Source: Diphasiastrum complanatum
Lineage: Eukaryota > Streptophyta > Lycopodiopsida > Lycopodiales > Lycopodiaceae
Reading direction: 5' to 3'
DNA length: 64,000 nt
Assembly: GCA_029204225.1 (NCBI GenBank)
Contig: CM055101.1
Span: 45,989,906-46,053,905, forward strand
Both the position numbers and the translations under genes were made by a program. Each line of letters starts with the position of its first letter. Within the stretch, counting starts at the first letter, position 1. Of the stretch, positions 1-10,371 are shown in pieces. The notes beneath the pieces are model-generated. The model saw nothing but the letters and a program-made list of their open reading frames with translations. It had not been told where the DNA came from and did not search any database.

Positions 1-266
1 CTAGTTGGATTGTGGCAAGTTTTAGTGCATAAGATGCTAGGGGAACGTGCTATCCCTCGGTGTGTGCACTACTGATAACTAAGTAGGTGAACACAAGATC
101 AAGTTAGAGCTTAAATGCGAGGTTGTTTGCGAAAGCAGAAGAGCAGACAATCAAACAAAGCAATGACAATGTCAGATAGGAACACGTAGTAGCAATGCAT
201 GCAATACTGACAAGAACTCTGAACGCGGAATGTTTGAAATTCTGTCCTTAGCAGTGAATACAATAC

Positions 267-485
267 CTTGTTCTTCCTCTTGACAGCTCCATTGTGTGAT
301 GCTTCAGTCTGCTGCAGAATGATTGCTAAAGTTGTTGGTTTGTCTACATCAGTCTTGTCACTGATTGATTTCAGCTTCGCAGCATCCTCAGGGTCAGTTT
401 GTACCTCTTGATATTTTTGGATTCGCTTAAAAACAATATACGTCTGGAAGGCCTTCTCTGATGTATCTTTGGCTAGCTCATCCAT
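267..485 (-). CDS. Exon-like ORF, unidentified protein (partial)
   Basis: A 73-codon open segment on the minus strand. It is preceded by a plausible acceptor (ends TATACAG) and followed by a good donor (AAG then GTATTG at 266-261), so it has an exact codon-multiple length and looks like an internal or first coding exon rather than a chance ORF. The peptide is hydrophilic and charged (start MDELAKDTSEKAF, end KRKNK) with no membrane segment or motif I recognise. Beyond the donor the frame stays open for a while but becomes Cys/Phe-rich, as expected for intron. It may belong to a host gene running off the left edge or to the 3' end of the neighbouring element. I cannot name it. Confidence 0.3.
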
Positions 486-603
486 CTGTATAGACTGGTC
501 TTGGCGCTGGACAAATTTTTTGTCTTAAAAAAAAACTCCGCTCTCAATGATGAAGTCGGGCTTAGTGACAGGCATACTACCGTCCATAGGCAAACCTACG
601 GCT

Positions 604-1130
604 TTAAAAAAAATTGTCCCATTTAATCTCGATCTCCATTAGATGTTCCAAGTCCCGGACGTAAGTGGCTGCCGCGCGGACTGTTGGATCAAGGCAATTG
701 ATATAATGGGTTGTGAACGTGGTGAGAGCCCTTCTGGCATCTACATCTGTAGTCCACCCATATTCTGACTGTATGATTGGCCAGTTAAAATTCTGAAGTG
801 TGATCTTGTCCATAGGGGTGCCGCATTCCGCCCATTTGGATCTTCGTGTACATGGCAGGAAGTGTTCGTTCACCCATAATTGTTGTGGACTCGTCACGTG
901 GTACTGATGGCCGTAGGGTCTCTTTTGAACAACTGCTGATGCCACTCTGGTTGTGGTTGGAGGGCGGGTAATACTTGTAGTTCGTTGCCCTTGATTGTCT
1001 GAGTAGAAAACGATATCTGTCAGCCGCCTCTTGATGACTCGTGGGGATACTTTGATAAAAATTCGTTGATTTTCTCCTCCATGGACTTTGGTCTTCGGAA
1101 GGCCCGGCTGGCAAAATATCGAGCGCGAAC
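604..1130 (-). pseudogene. Element-associated ORF B, copy 1 (unknown family, frame-broken)
   Basis: Two overlapping frames (945-604 and 1114-785) are pieces of one ORF broken by at least one frameshift and a stop. Aligned by eye with the copy at 13440-13980 it shares the core RRSKWxECGTPxxKIT followed by a W-P-I-x-SEYGW block, a DPTVRAA block and a final KWD[DN]F. The upstream part also matches in another frame (P-K-[ST]-[MV]-E-[ED]-x-I-N, then HESSRGG against YESSCGG). Tryptophan and charged residues are kept while linker residues vary, which suggests former selection on the protein. No catalytic or zinc motif is visible. It follows ORF A (1447-2070) on the same strand, in the region after integrase of a Ty3 element. 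Function unknown. Confidence 0.5.
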
Positions 1131-1446
1131 CTCTGAATGGTGTGGCTTGGCTTTGGCTGGTAGTTGCGCCTTGGCCCTAGTCTCGCGTCTCATCAGCCGT
1201 ATCCGTCTGCCCTTGATCCTGGCCTTCGGACCCTTGATCTTGTTGAAATCCCCCTACTACCTGCTGGCTCTGGTCTTGGCTTGTACTGGCCTGTGCAGCG
1301 ACAAAAGTAGGTGGCAGTGGAGTTACTACGGGGGTGGGCTGGGCGAGCTCATGCGTTGCGCTTGCCCAATATTTGTTGAACTCTGTCTAGTAGCTGTTTA
1401 AGATTTGGCTATAAACTTGCACCTGGCGCCGTAGAAAATTCATTTT

Positions 1447-2070
1447 TTATTGAGAAAGCGACCTTGAGTCCGGTGCGGGTTGCGCTAAACAGACGAGCTT
1501 TTCTTTTTGTAAGGCTTTGACCTCCATCCCCAGGCGCGTATTCTTTGCTTCCAAAAGGTTTAGTTGCGCCTGGATGGGAGCAAGTCGTTGGGACACTTCA
1601 GATTGAAGCTCCTGCACCTTCGTGGATGCCTCTGTCAGCGCTTTAAAGAGGCATTGGATATAGTTGTTGAGGCCCTCCTCCTTCTGCTGCAGCTTGGCAA
1701 TCTCCTGGTGCCCTACTTGTTCGTGTTGTTGAGCCAAAATTAGCTCTTGCTGCAGCTTGGTGAGGTCTGCTCGCAGTTGTGTATTATTCGTCGCCAGATG
1801 TAGTACCTTGCTTTCCAGAATGGCTTTGGCCACTATCGCATCCAGGATGTATTTCCCCAGAGTTTGGTACGCTGTCGTTAGATCTATGGGAGCAGCCCGT
1901 ACACTGGCATTGGCAGTGGCTTTTGTTGTATTGGCCCCGATGACTTGTGGAGTACCATCGTCATTGTCTTCTATCAGGTTCTCATTGGACCTGATGCCAT
2001 CTGGGGCGGTAGGATCAATCCGATCTGGCGATGGTGCAAACACTGTTTGGAAAAATGCGTCATCAGGCAA
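1447..2070 (-). CDS. Element-associated ORF A, copy 1: coiled-coil protein
   Basis: Uninterrupted ORF of 207 codons. Residues about 1-75 form a Pro/Asp/Asn-rich leader (MPDDAFFQTVFAPSPDRIDP...). Residues about 85-195 are a long Gln/Glu/Leu-rich heptad region with no Pro until the end, predicted as an extended coiled coil. The same leader and start of the helix occur, broken, at 14249-14783 (SPANHVDPTAPKG, then DLTATYQILG against DLTTAYQTLG). It lies upstream of ORF B in both copies, joined by a Gln-rich linker (1131-1446). A coiled-coil protein in a retroelement could be a structural (Gag-like or ORF1-like) multimerising protein; that is inference. No Zn knuckle is present. Confidence 0.5.
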   Translation of the reverse strand: MPDDAFFQTVFAPSPDRIDPTAPDGIRSNENLIEDNDDGTPQVIGANTTKATANASVRAAPIDLTTAYQTLGKYILDAIVAKAILESKVLHLATNNTQLRADLTKLQQELILAQQHEQVGHQEIAKLQQKEEGLNNYIQCLFKALTEASTKVQELQSEVSQRLAPIQAQLNLLEAKNTRLGMEVKALQKEKLVCLAQPAPDSRSLSQ

Positions 2071-2384
2071 TGGTTTGTTGCCCTTGGCAACCTTTGTTGG
2101 TGAAGCGGGTGGGGTTTGAGAAGCAACTATGGAAACATGGGTGAGGACGGTTTGTCCGAACGAGAGGATGGGAGGAACAGAAGGAAACTGGAGGGTGGTG
2201 TGGAGTATGGAAGAAGGTGAGGATGGAGCAGAAAGCGTCTAGCGTGGGGGTGAAAAATTGATGACTTGCATTCACGTTAGAGTGTTAGGAGACAATTGAG
2301 AATCAAAGGGATTGAATGGAATGGAAGCAACAGTGGCGGCAGGAGTGATGGAAGATGCGATGGTGATGGATGGAGTAGTCAATA

Positions 2385-2759
2385 CTAAAGAGAAATAGGA
2401 GTGGTATCAACAGAAAAAACGGGGATGGAGACAGAAACGGATGTGGATGGAACAGGAAGAGAGGTAGTGACAACAGAAATCGGAGTAGGGGGTTGCACGA
2501 AAGAAGAAGTGGCGGTTGTCGATGGGGTAGTTAGTGCGGTAGCGGAGGTGCATCTTTGGGTAGCAGGTGGAGATGTGGATGTAGAGGCAGTGCCACGCAT
2601 TCGTTTGTTGGCCATTGTGTTAAAAACTGCAGGTTGGAGGGAGGTGGATGCTTGAGATGGCGGATAAAGGTTAGTAGGTGGCACGAGGGTAGACAAAAGA
2701 GATGAGCGTTGGAAACCGTGCACTTTCGCCTCGAGAAGTGCACAGGCTAAGTTACACAA
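2385..2759 (-). other. Low-complexity Ser/Thr/Pro-rich ORF, doubtful
   Basis: A 124-codon minus-strand frame. From about residue 48 (NTMANKRMRGTAS) it is almost entirely Ser, Thr, Pro and Val. It lies between ORF C (3012-3407) and ORF A (1447-2070) and could be their N-terminal or linker segment. Its opposite strand is also open because the DNA is compositionally simple, so coding status is uncertain. Confidence 0.2.
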
Positions 2760-3011
2760 CAGGGGGCCTGCTGCGATTCACTCACGATTGTTGGGTTTGA
2801 TGGAGTTGTTTAGTTTTTGAATAAGAAAGCTATGCCAGTCGTATGACACAACAGTGGGACAAAGAATTCCAAAAAGGATTCCACTATCTGACTGAATAGC
2901 TTAGACTGGATTCTGTCTTTGCAAAATGTTGAAATAACCAGAAAGTTATTCAACAGATGCGCAGTCACCTGAATGACGGGTTCCGTGATAGCCTCTATCA
3001 GGTAACCATTG

Positions 3012-3407
3012 TTAGTCTATATGGGGATTTCTGGTGCGGTTTGGGTGACGAAAGATCAAAGTTTTGGCTTTGCGATGAGAGAAGGGCAAACGATCACTGG
3101 ACATAATGCCAATGGTAACCATCGAGTCGGCGTTAATCCTAACCTTGTACGTGGTACCTTGGTATAGGAAGTGGAAACGAGTCTTTTCCTCATCCCAGGT
3201 GGCATAAGCGTGAACGGTGAGGCCCATGTTAATCTCAGAATGGAAGAGTGCCGGGTAAAAACACATTGCCGCTAGAAGTGGACCGGTTGTCTGTAGCCAT
3301 GGTTGGATCAGAGCGTTAGAGGGTAGAGGCCAAATCTGTGTGGCCTCGGGGATGTCACGTTGGATCACCTGTTTGGTGCCAGATTCTTCAAAGGATGAGG
3401 AGGCCAT
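3012..3407 (-). CDS. Element-associated ORF C, hypothetical
   Basis: A 131-codon ORF with a normal, globular-looking composition (start MASSSFEESGTKQVIQRDIP; aromatic blocks WDEEKTRFHFLYQGTTYKV and HRKAKTLIFRHPN). It lies about 1 kb past the integrase stop on the same strand, so it is in the position where Athila-type elements carry an extra (env-like) ORF. No signal peptide or transmembrane helix is visible, so there is no support for an envelope role. I do not recognise the family. It may be the start of a longer protein that continued into ORFs A and B before decay. Confidence 0.35.
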   Translation of the reverse strand: MASSSFEESGTKQVIQRDIPEATQIWPLPSNALIQPWLQTTGPLLAAMCFYPALFHSEINMGLTVHAYATWDEEKTRFHFLYQGTTYKVRINADSMVTIGIMSSDRLPFSHRKAKTLIFRHPNRTRNPHID

Positions 3408-3729
3408 GTTAGTAGTGATGATTAACGGTCAGAAAAATAGAAAAAATGGTGGAAAATGAAAAAGGGTATGAAAATGGCAGAAACTGTGAATAACGAGTGT
3501 TGGATGATAAGAAGTGTAGTTCAGAGCACAGATCGTCGCAAACGGATAACTTGGTAATTTCAGTGCAAATTTCGACAGAGCTTCGCTAGCAAAGGTGACA
3601 AATGATGACTCGAATTCAGCCCTTATATAGCGGAATTTAGAGTGCGTATTAGGTGAAATCCACTTTCCCTTGTTCAGTTCCACCCAAATTTTGGCAGGCA
3701 CCTTCTTCACAAAATTCTAAAACCTCAGG

Positions 3730-4032
3730 GAAGTCTGCAAGAGTTCAAAAGGTGATTTGACAGCTATGCGAAGGTTCTGCGAGGGTTCAGGCTGTCTGCG
3801 AGGGTTCAACTTTTGCAGGAAGTGAACTCTCGCACAACTTGTTCATGTGATTGTATTTTCAAGATCAAACCATGTAGGTAGGCTAATTTCATTGCTCTGA
3901 TTTCATTTAGGCACTTGTGAGGGTTGGTAAGATGATCTTGAGGCTCTGCGAGGGTTCTAAAAATTCAGCTTCTGGAAACTCTCGCATATACTAAAAAATG
4001 ATGATTCCTCCATCAGGAACTCTCGTAGAGAA
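3730..4032. repeat. AACTCTCGCA/TGCGAGAGTT decamer array, downstream of pol
   Basis: Within about 300 bp the word TGCGAG[AG]GTTC or its complement GAACTCTCGCA recurs in both orientations, for example at about 3777, 3795, 3823, 3945, 3974 and 4018, plus degenerate forms near 3734, 3766 and 3914. No ORF spans it. The same words occur at 7350-7935 on the other side of the pol genes. The rest of 3720-4440 has no recognisable gene, only AT-rich sequence and several GATCTGGATCC-like words near 4280-4400. Confidence 0.7.
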
Positions 4033-4464
4033 TTTCATGAATGCATCTAAGTTAGCTCTGGTGAGTGTCCAAGTTTCAAGAGCTATATCCCAGGGGATCT
4101 CAAAAAATCATGAGAAAAGTGCTCTTTCAGAGTGTTTTAAGACGAGATCTCGAGATGTTCTGATTTTTAGCTTTTGTAAACTGGTAATCAACTTCATCCA
4201 TGCTTGATCTGACTGTTGGTAGTTCTTTGGAAGTTCTGATGGATACTTGGTAGTAGATCCATCAGTCAGCCTGATGTTCTGCTTCCTTCTTGATCCTATC
4301 TAGATCTGGATCCTTCTTGGATTCTGATGGATTTTCCCGATCTTGCCAAATCTGTCTAAATCTGAATGGATCTAGCTTGATTTGGCTTGACCTTCTTAGA
4401 TCTAGCGGTGATGGTTTAGTAGATTAGCTTTTCATAACGTCCATCACCAATCTGGATCTATTTA

Positions 4465-5865
4465 CTATGGTGGCCAGTATTTGTGCAACCGGCTACCGTT
4501 GATGGGTGTATCGAATGGTGTCCCATCTAGCTTTTCCAAATTCACGGCTCCATGATTAAGAATTTCCTTGATCCTATAAGGACCTTCGCCTGTGAATTTT
4601 AACTTTCCCTTGATCGCCTTGGTTTTATACATCAGGACCAGATCACCGGAGCTAAGATCCTTCTTTTGTAATGTGCGATCATGCCATGCCTTGCGTCTTT
4701 TCTTTTCAGCTGTCAGTGCGTGCACAACTAGTACGCGTGTTTCACAGAGTTTATGCAGAGCTTTGTGACGTAGTTGTAGAGATTTGGACTCATTAAGACG
4801 TTGCATGGTGGCAATTCTTAATGAAGAAACTAAAAACTCTACTAGCATTACAGCATCCTGACCATATACCAATTGGAAAGGTGTTTGATCAGTGCTTCAT
4901 TTATATGTTGTCCTGAATGCCCACAGTGCAGCATGCAACTTATGTTCCCAATCCGATTTGCTAGCTTCAACTGTTTTCGTGAGCACACTACACAGGATCT
5001 TATTGGATGATTCTGCTTGCCCATTACCACAAGGATAATAAGGCATATTGGTTATGTGGATCACGAAGAATTCCTCCAACAGGACCTTGATGGTCTCATT
5101 GATGAAATGGCTTTCGCGATCGCTGACTAGCTCCACCGGGCATCTGAAGCGTATAATGATATTTTCATAAAGGAACTTGGCAGTGGTCCTAGCATCAGCT
5201 ACTCTTATTGCCTTGGCTTCGACCCATTTGGTGAGGTAGTCTGTGGCTACGATTATGTATCGAGCCTGGGAACCCCTTGCTGCAGGGTGAATTGGACCGA
5301 TGTAATCCAATCCCCACTTTTCGAATGGTGCTTGGGCTAAGACCGGTTGTAGTAAGTCGTAATTCAATCTCATTGGTCTCCTTGCCCTTTGGCACACATC
5401 GCACTTTTTCAAGTATTCCTCCGTATCCTTATGAATCGTTGGCCACCAACATCCTGATTGTAGGATCTTGCGAACTGTAATGTCAGATGCAAAATGACCC
5501 CCACCCATGCCTTCAAGTGAAAGCGAAACGATCTGGGTGGCCTCATGAGGAAGAATACACTGCCGAAGAATTCCATTTGGACCTCTTCGATACAAGTGGC
5601 CGGCAATCAACTGATAAGGTCTAGCATTTAAGATCAATTTTCGCTGTTTTGCCTTTGGTAAAGATTTGTTTGGTTGGCCCCGCATTAGATATTCAACAAT
5701 GTCGGCCGCCCATTCTAGTATTGTGTCCACGTAAAATAAGACAACATCTGCCAGCTCATCATCGGGTTGGTTTGCAATCTCCTTCCCTTTGATTCGTGAC
5801 ACGTGATCTGCCATGTAATGTTGTTTTCCCTTGCGAACTACTATCCGAAAATCAAACTCCAACAA
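4465..5865 (-). pseudogene. Ty3-type integrase (Athila/Tat-like), one in-frame stop
   Basis: Starts inside the end of RNase H (LLEFDFRIVVRKGKQHYMAD). The N-terminal zinc domain is damaged: GGGHFASD and KKCDVCQRARRP keep the second His and both Cys, but the first His position reads Leu-Glu. The catalytic core keeps the D,D-35-E set: GLDYIGP, ELVSDRESHF and GNGQAESSNK. The C-terminal domain (4465-4872) ends with the usual DLVLMYKTKAIKGKL...GPYRI block and has no chromodomain. One in-frame stop separates the two halves (about 4873-4896), with the same reading frame on both sides, so the gene is dead but little eroded. The enzyme would insert the cDNA into host chromatin. Confidence 0.9.
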
Positions 5866-6107
5866 TAGAAGTAGCCATTCTGGTGATTATTCCGGTGTTG
5901 CAAGTTTTATTAACGAGATAGAACAAGGGTTGATGGTCTGTATAAAAAGCAAAATGTGTGGCCATCAAGTAGTGTCGAAATTTACCGCATAGATCATTGC
6001 CAGTGCTTTCCTCTCTGTGGTTGAATAATTCATTTCGGTATCACTGAGATGTTGGCTTGCAAATCGGATTGGAAAATCCTTTTTGTGTTCACCTGGCTGG
6101 GTTAAGA
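5866..6107 (-). pseudogene. Ty3 RNase H remnant
   Basis: Joins reverse transcriptase to integrase. Frame-broken pieces read GVVLTQPGEHKKDFPIRFAS, then a LSDTEMNYSTTERKALA-like block (the E that precedes the active-site helix) and HILLFIQTINPC. Stops and at least one shift separate it from both neighbours, whose frames differ. It would degrade the RNA strand of the RNA-DNA hybrid. Confidence 0.7.
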
Positions 6108-6965
6108 CTACTCCAACTGCATGCTTCGATGCGTCCGTATGCACGTGGAACTCAATGGACCAATTGGTGGGCGTATTGGTGCTGAAACCAATACATGCTT
6201 AAGCTTCTGAAATGCTTTTAGGACTTCCTTGTTCCAATGTGGATCCGTTGTGAGTTTGTAAATTGGTCGGGCTAACTCCGCAAAATCAAGAATGAAGATC
6301 CTATAATAGTTAGCATAACCCATGAGAATGTAGACCTCGCGGATCGTCCCCGGTGGTGGTAGATCAACAATGATCCTGATCTTAGATAGATCTGTGATGG
6401 TTCCGTGTCTTGACACTATATGGCCGAGAATCAAGCCATGTGTCACCCAGTATTGACATTTTTCTGGATTCAAGGAGATATGGTATTCACGGCATTTTTG
6501 TAACACCTTCTCCAAGTTGGATAAGTGTTCTGAATCTGGTCCATGCATGCACAGATCGTCCAATAAAATCTCCAAAAAAATTTGCAAATAATCTTTGAAT
6601 GTCGCCTGCATGACTCGCTGGAAAGTGCTTGGGGCATTGCAAAATCCGAATGGCATCACTTTATAGGCATAGGTTCCCCATTCCATGGCAAATGCTATTT
6701 TGTGTTGGTCCTGGGGGGCTATCTTCACCTGATTGTAGCCGTTGAAGCCGTCTAGAAAACTGTAGGCTTCGGCGCCAGCTACCCTGTCGAGGACAGTTTC
6801 CGTAAATGGTAAAGAGAAATGGTCCTTTTTGGTGACTACATTTAGCGCCTTCAGATTCACACAAATCCGCATTTTGCCATTCCTCTTGGGTACTATAACT
6901 ATCAGTGATACCCATTCTGTGTGCTCGATTTCATAGATAAAATCTGCATCCATCAGCTTTTGCAA
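6108..6965 (-). pseudogene. Ty3 reverse transcriptase (Athila/Tat-like)
   Basis: 285 codons open. The fingers and palm motifs are in order: SLIVIVPKRNGKMRICVNLK, then FLDGFNGYNQVKIAPQDQHK, then MPFGFCNAPSTFQRVMQ, then the active site in FLEILLDDLCMHG (normally F[IL]DDF), then GLILGHIVSRHG and the thumb segment REVYILMGYANYYR. The catalytic Asp pair is kept. N-terminally it continues as 7055-7387 in another frame, so a frameshift lies near 7000. It copies element RNA into DNA within the Gag particle. Confidence 0.9.
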
Positions 6966-7054
6966 CTCTTGCTTGACCAGCTCAGTATAATCTGGGTTGC
7001 AGCGGTAATAACGGCTTACCTGGGGAGTGCTCTGTCCACCAAGGGTATGGTGTG

Positions 7055-7387
7055 TTAGACTATTGTTGGTGGAATGCCCTTCAAGTCACTATAACTCCAT
7101 GCAAAACAGTCTTTATGTTCCATCAACAACGATCGTAGTCTCTTGAACTGTGTGGGTGTTAACTGCTCCCCCACATGCACTATCTCTTCTTCTTCACTTG
7201 GCTCGGCAAGGTTCATCGGCTGTTTTCGCACATGTCCCTTGAAGACTTGTTTAGCTGGTGTCTGACTTTGATCAGGTTCTCTCTGGGCTTGCGGCATCAT
7301 GATTACCGCGTCGTAGCTAGATCTGGGTAAGATCTCATTATAGAATTCTTTACGAGAGTTAACTCTCGCAAGAAGTGAAAATTTCAC
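7055..7387 (-). pseudogene. Pre-RT segment of the same Ty3 pol
   Basis: The C-terminal third, LTPTQFKRLRSLLMEHKDCFAW followed by SYSDLKGIPP, is the linker that precedes reverse transcriptase in Athila/Tat pols (the FAWSY-DLKGI motif). Before it lies an acidic stretch (EPSEEEEIVHVGE) and a SYDAVIMMP block. No protease signature (D[ST]GA) is visible, and no gag lies between here and the primer-binding site at 8287, so the gag-protease part of this element is missing. Confidence 0.75.
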
Positions 7388-7945
7388 TGTCTACGAGGGT
7401 CCAAAACCATTTTTTTGGCTTGATCTTCACCAGATCTTCACACTAACTCTCGCAGGCTTCATCATTGATGTAAATTGACATTCTGAATTGATTGAAAGGG
7501 TCTGCGAGAGTTCTTATTGGAAGGATTTGCTGGATCTTCACTTTTTAGTGATGTTTTTTGCACTTAAATCCAATTTTTTGCTTATTGAAATCAAACTAAC
7601 TCTCGCAAGCTCTTCTGTGTCCTGGTCTCACTGAGATGGAACTTCAGAATCCTCTACGAGAGTTCTTGACCACTGGAACTGAAAATTTTGCTATCTGCGA
7701 GGGTTTACTGGTACTTTCCCGTCTTTTTTTCATTGGAAACTCTCACACAGGCACTTAGACATCAAACTAACTCTCGCAAGCTTCTCTGTGTCCTGGTCTC
7801 TTTGAGATGGAGCTTTAAAGAGCTCTGCGAGAGTTCTTATGAAGATTTGAATTTTTTGGATTTTTTTTCAAGGATTTTTTGAATTTTTTTATGATTTTTC
7901 TCTAGTTTTCACAATCTGCTTGGAACTAACTCTCGCAGGCTTCTA
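7340..7945. repeat. AACTCTCGCA/TGCGAGAGTT decamer array, upstream of pol
   Basis: At least ten copies in both orientations: about 7350 (TACGAGAGTTAACTCTCGCA, an almost perfect 20-nt inverted repeat), 7444, 7502, 7597, 7655, 7696, 7769, 7826 and 7924, plus variants CTACGAGGGT (7392) and AACTCTCACAC (7738). Two of them sit in a larger unit, ACTAACTCTCGCAAGCT then a TGTGTCCTGGTCTC block, at 7594-7665 and again at 7766-7836. The array occupies the leader between the primer-binding site and pol, where gag would be expected. The remainder to 8280 (T-rich, then CTACAAAACTACTC words) shows no gene. Confidence 0.75.
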
Positions 7946-8286
7946 TGCAGGTCTGGGACAGTACCCTAGAGCTGTTGCCAGTCATGCAAGTTTTAATTCT
8001 CACTGATTTCGGAGATATAAAAATCTGATGAGATTTTAGATTCTTTTTCCCTCCAAAATGCAGATTGGTGTGTTTTTTGGGTTTTTTGGCTGGTTGGTTT
8101 GGGTTTCAAGCCCTTAGAGGCTGTTTAGGACCTCCTCTACCCTCTCACACCTCCTCCGCTAGCTGTGAATAGTCCAAACAGTCCAGATACAGAAAACTAA
8201 CTCTAAACACCCAAAAATCTACATAAAACTACTCTAAAAAGCAAGAAAATAGCTAAAATGCAGCTAAACTAGTTAGTGGAAACCTA

Positions 8287-8304
8287 TCCCCGGCAACGAT
8301 ACCA
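8287..8304 (-). promoter_or_regulatory. Primer-binding site, Athila/Tat type
   Basis: Minus strand reads TGGTATCGTTGCCGGGGA. The typical Athila/Tat site TGGCGCCGTTGCCGGGGA, complementary to the 3' end of tRNA-Asp, differs at two or three positions. It follows the LTR end with a 1-nt gap, fixing element orientation and the LTR boundary. Confidence 0.75.
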
Positions 8305-8305
8305 C

Positions 8306-9121
8306 TGTAGGGTCGAAGATCTTGCGTAGTATAGCCCTCCCGCCTGTCAACAAGGGTTAGATCACTGGATAGTTACCTAACTATGCATAGATGCTTTTTT
8401 TAGTTATTTCCTACTTTCTCCCTTAACTCTACTCACCACTAATACTACTCTTCCTTAACTCTACTCCTCTACACTAACATTCATCATGATTGTAGGTAAA
8501 AGGAAGGGGATGATTAGAAAAGTTGGAGGGAAAAGAAGATAGAAGAGAGAGATAGAGGGAGGGTGGAGATTAGCTCAAATGCACATTGTACTTGCTAAAG
8601 GAGAAACATAAACTATTGAAACCAAAAAGCATGAACTTGAAAGCAATAGAAAACAACAAGAGCAATAGCAAGCATTGAGTTGCAAATGAGGATGCTTCTC
8701 TTCCAAATTTGGTAGAGTTTCCTCCTTCTCATTAAGCATGGAAATAGTGTACAAATGGTGCTTTTTTATAAAATGAGGAAGGCCCTTGCCCCTCAATCCT
8801 ATTGGCTAATATTCACAATGATCCTATCCATTCATCTTGGACCCAACTTGATCCAAGGGTCCACAAAAGTACATTGGTAATCACAAGATTCATGTGAGTC
8901 CCAATTTGGACCCAACTCTACAAAATAATCTCTAAGTTTAAAAATGACTTTGGGCCTCTAGTTTTATTTTAATTCTAAGGCCCAAGTCAAGTTTATTTTA
9001 TTTACAACTTTACTTGTGTGCTCATTGGGCCATGGGCTTACGCACATAGGTGCCATGCCCTCGCAACACATTTTATTGAGTGATTTTATTTATTTACACT
9101 TTGTTGGGAATACCCCCAATA
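8306..9121 (-). repeat. 5' LTR of the Athila/Tat-like element
   Basis: Right-hand boundary is set by the primer-binding site: the LTR ends CCCTACA at 8306. The other end is placed at TATTGGGGGTATTCCCAACA (minus strand from about 9121), a degenerate TG start. A TATA box (CATTTTATAAAAAAGC, near 8760-8775) supports a promoter. No partner LTR is seen at lower coordinates, so the 9121 boundary is inferred and the 3' LTR is either lost or off the left edge. Confidence 0.55.
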
Positions 9122-9200
9122 GGCCATTGATGGTCTGATCTCGTGATTCGGACTCTACTGCTATCCTCTGAACTATCATGTTAATGTTAGTTTTAGATGG

Positions 9201-10313
9201 TCAAAGGTCATCTTCTCTAGGTGAGTTTACAAACCTCGGTTTAGATCGTGGTTGTTGTGGCTGAGGACATTCAGCAGTGACATGTCCTTCGTCTTTACAG
9301 TTAGCACAGAGCGGCACATATCCTACTGACCTCCTGGGTTCAGGGCAATCAGGCGAATAGTGAACCGGGGCTTCGCAATTGTAGCACGAACCCCTTACTC
9401 TGGGTGGAGGAGTGGAATCACTTGTCCCCCCTCTACGCAAAATAGTGTACTGTTGACCAATACGTGGTTTTGGTATAATGTTCTTTCGGTTAGTAGGAGT
9501 TGCAGTATAAGCTACCTCCTCATGATTATTAATCGGACAGAAGAATAATTCATCTTCTAAATAGTTAGTCTATAAACTAGGATAATTAGTTTTAGAATGA
9601 CCTTCCTTTCCACAAGTGGTACACCAAACATTGGCGTTAAGCTTCGTTTTCTTCCGTTTGGCTTTAACGTCAAACATCTGGACTTTTAAATCACTCATTT
9701 CTTTTGCTAATATCTCAACACTCTTCCTTAATGGATCCATCTTTTCGGATTTCTCCATTCTTTTCTTCCTATCTAAGTTCCTACTCTTGGATTTCCTATA
9801 AGAAGATTCTTCTTCTGATGAAGAAGAATAAGATAAATACTCTGAAGACTCTTCCTCATCTGCTAAATCAGATTCCGATTCGGACTCAGTAGATGATTTA
9901 GATTCTTCTGTACGTTTCAATTTATGTTTTTTACTACTTTTTCTCTGATTCCTCCATCTACGAGAAATTCGAGAAGTTTCGTAATTCTTTGCAGAGGCAA
10001 TGACATCTTCCAAAGAGGTCATCAATCCCTATCAACAATAATGATCCATTTTCTATGGCAAACCGCCCAAGAACCATTCGTTTTGCATAGGAATCGGATA
10101 CTGGGCTCTCAATTTTCCTCGACTGTACCAAATCCTAGCCTGCTTCCGCAGAAGACCTGGCAAAATTCTAGCTTTGTCCTTGTTTGTATGTTCTTTATTT
10201 GCTATGGTAATAGATTCAAACTGAGACAAATAATTCTCTGCATCTTCAGATGATGACCCCTTGATGAAATCGTATCTGATTTTTGTAGAGGTGGGTGGCG
10301 CTGGGTTCGTCAT
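9201..10313 (-). pseudogene. Ty3 gag of a second element
   Basis: Three open segments (10313-10053, 10025-9570, 9440-9201) share one reading frame, broken by a few stops: one eroded gag of about 370 codons. The first has the capsid-type core (SSEDAENYLSQFE, ARIWYSRGKL, NEWFLGGLP). The middle is Lys/Glu/Ser-rich and ends in the zinc knuckle CTTCGKEGHSKTNY, whose last Cys is lost. The third carries two further knuckles, CYNCEAPVHYSPDC and CANCKDEGHVTAEC. It lies upstream, in minus-strand terms, of the LTR at 8306-9121, so it belongs to another element into or beside which the first inserted. A primer-binding-like site precedes it at 10372-10385. Confidence 0.8.
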
Positions 10314-10371
10314 ATTATTAGTGGTGAACTAGGAGGACTTGGAGTCATGACAAATATGAAGGTGAAACTCC

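Noticed and set aside
1066-1401. Plus-strand 111-codon hydrophobic ORF that looks like a membrane protein
   Set aside because: It is the complement of the Gln-rich linker between ORFs A and B; Leu/Ala richness comes from the reverse complement of CAG/CAA codons.
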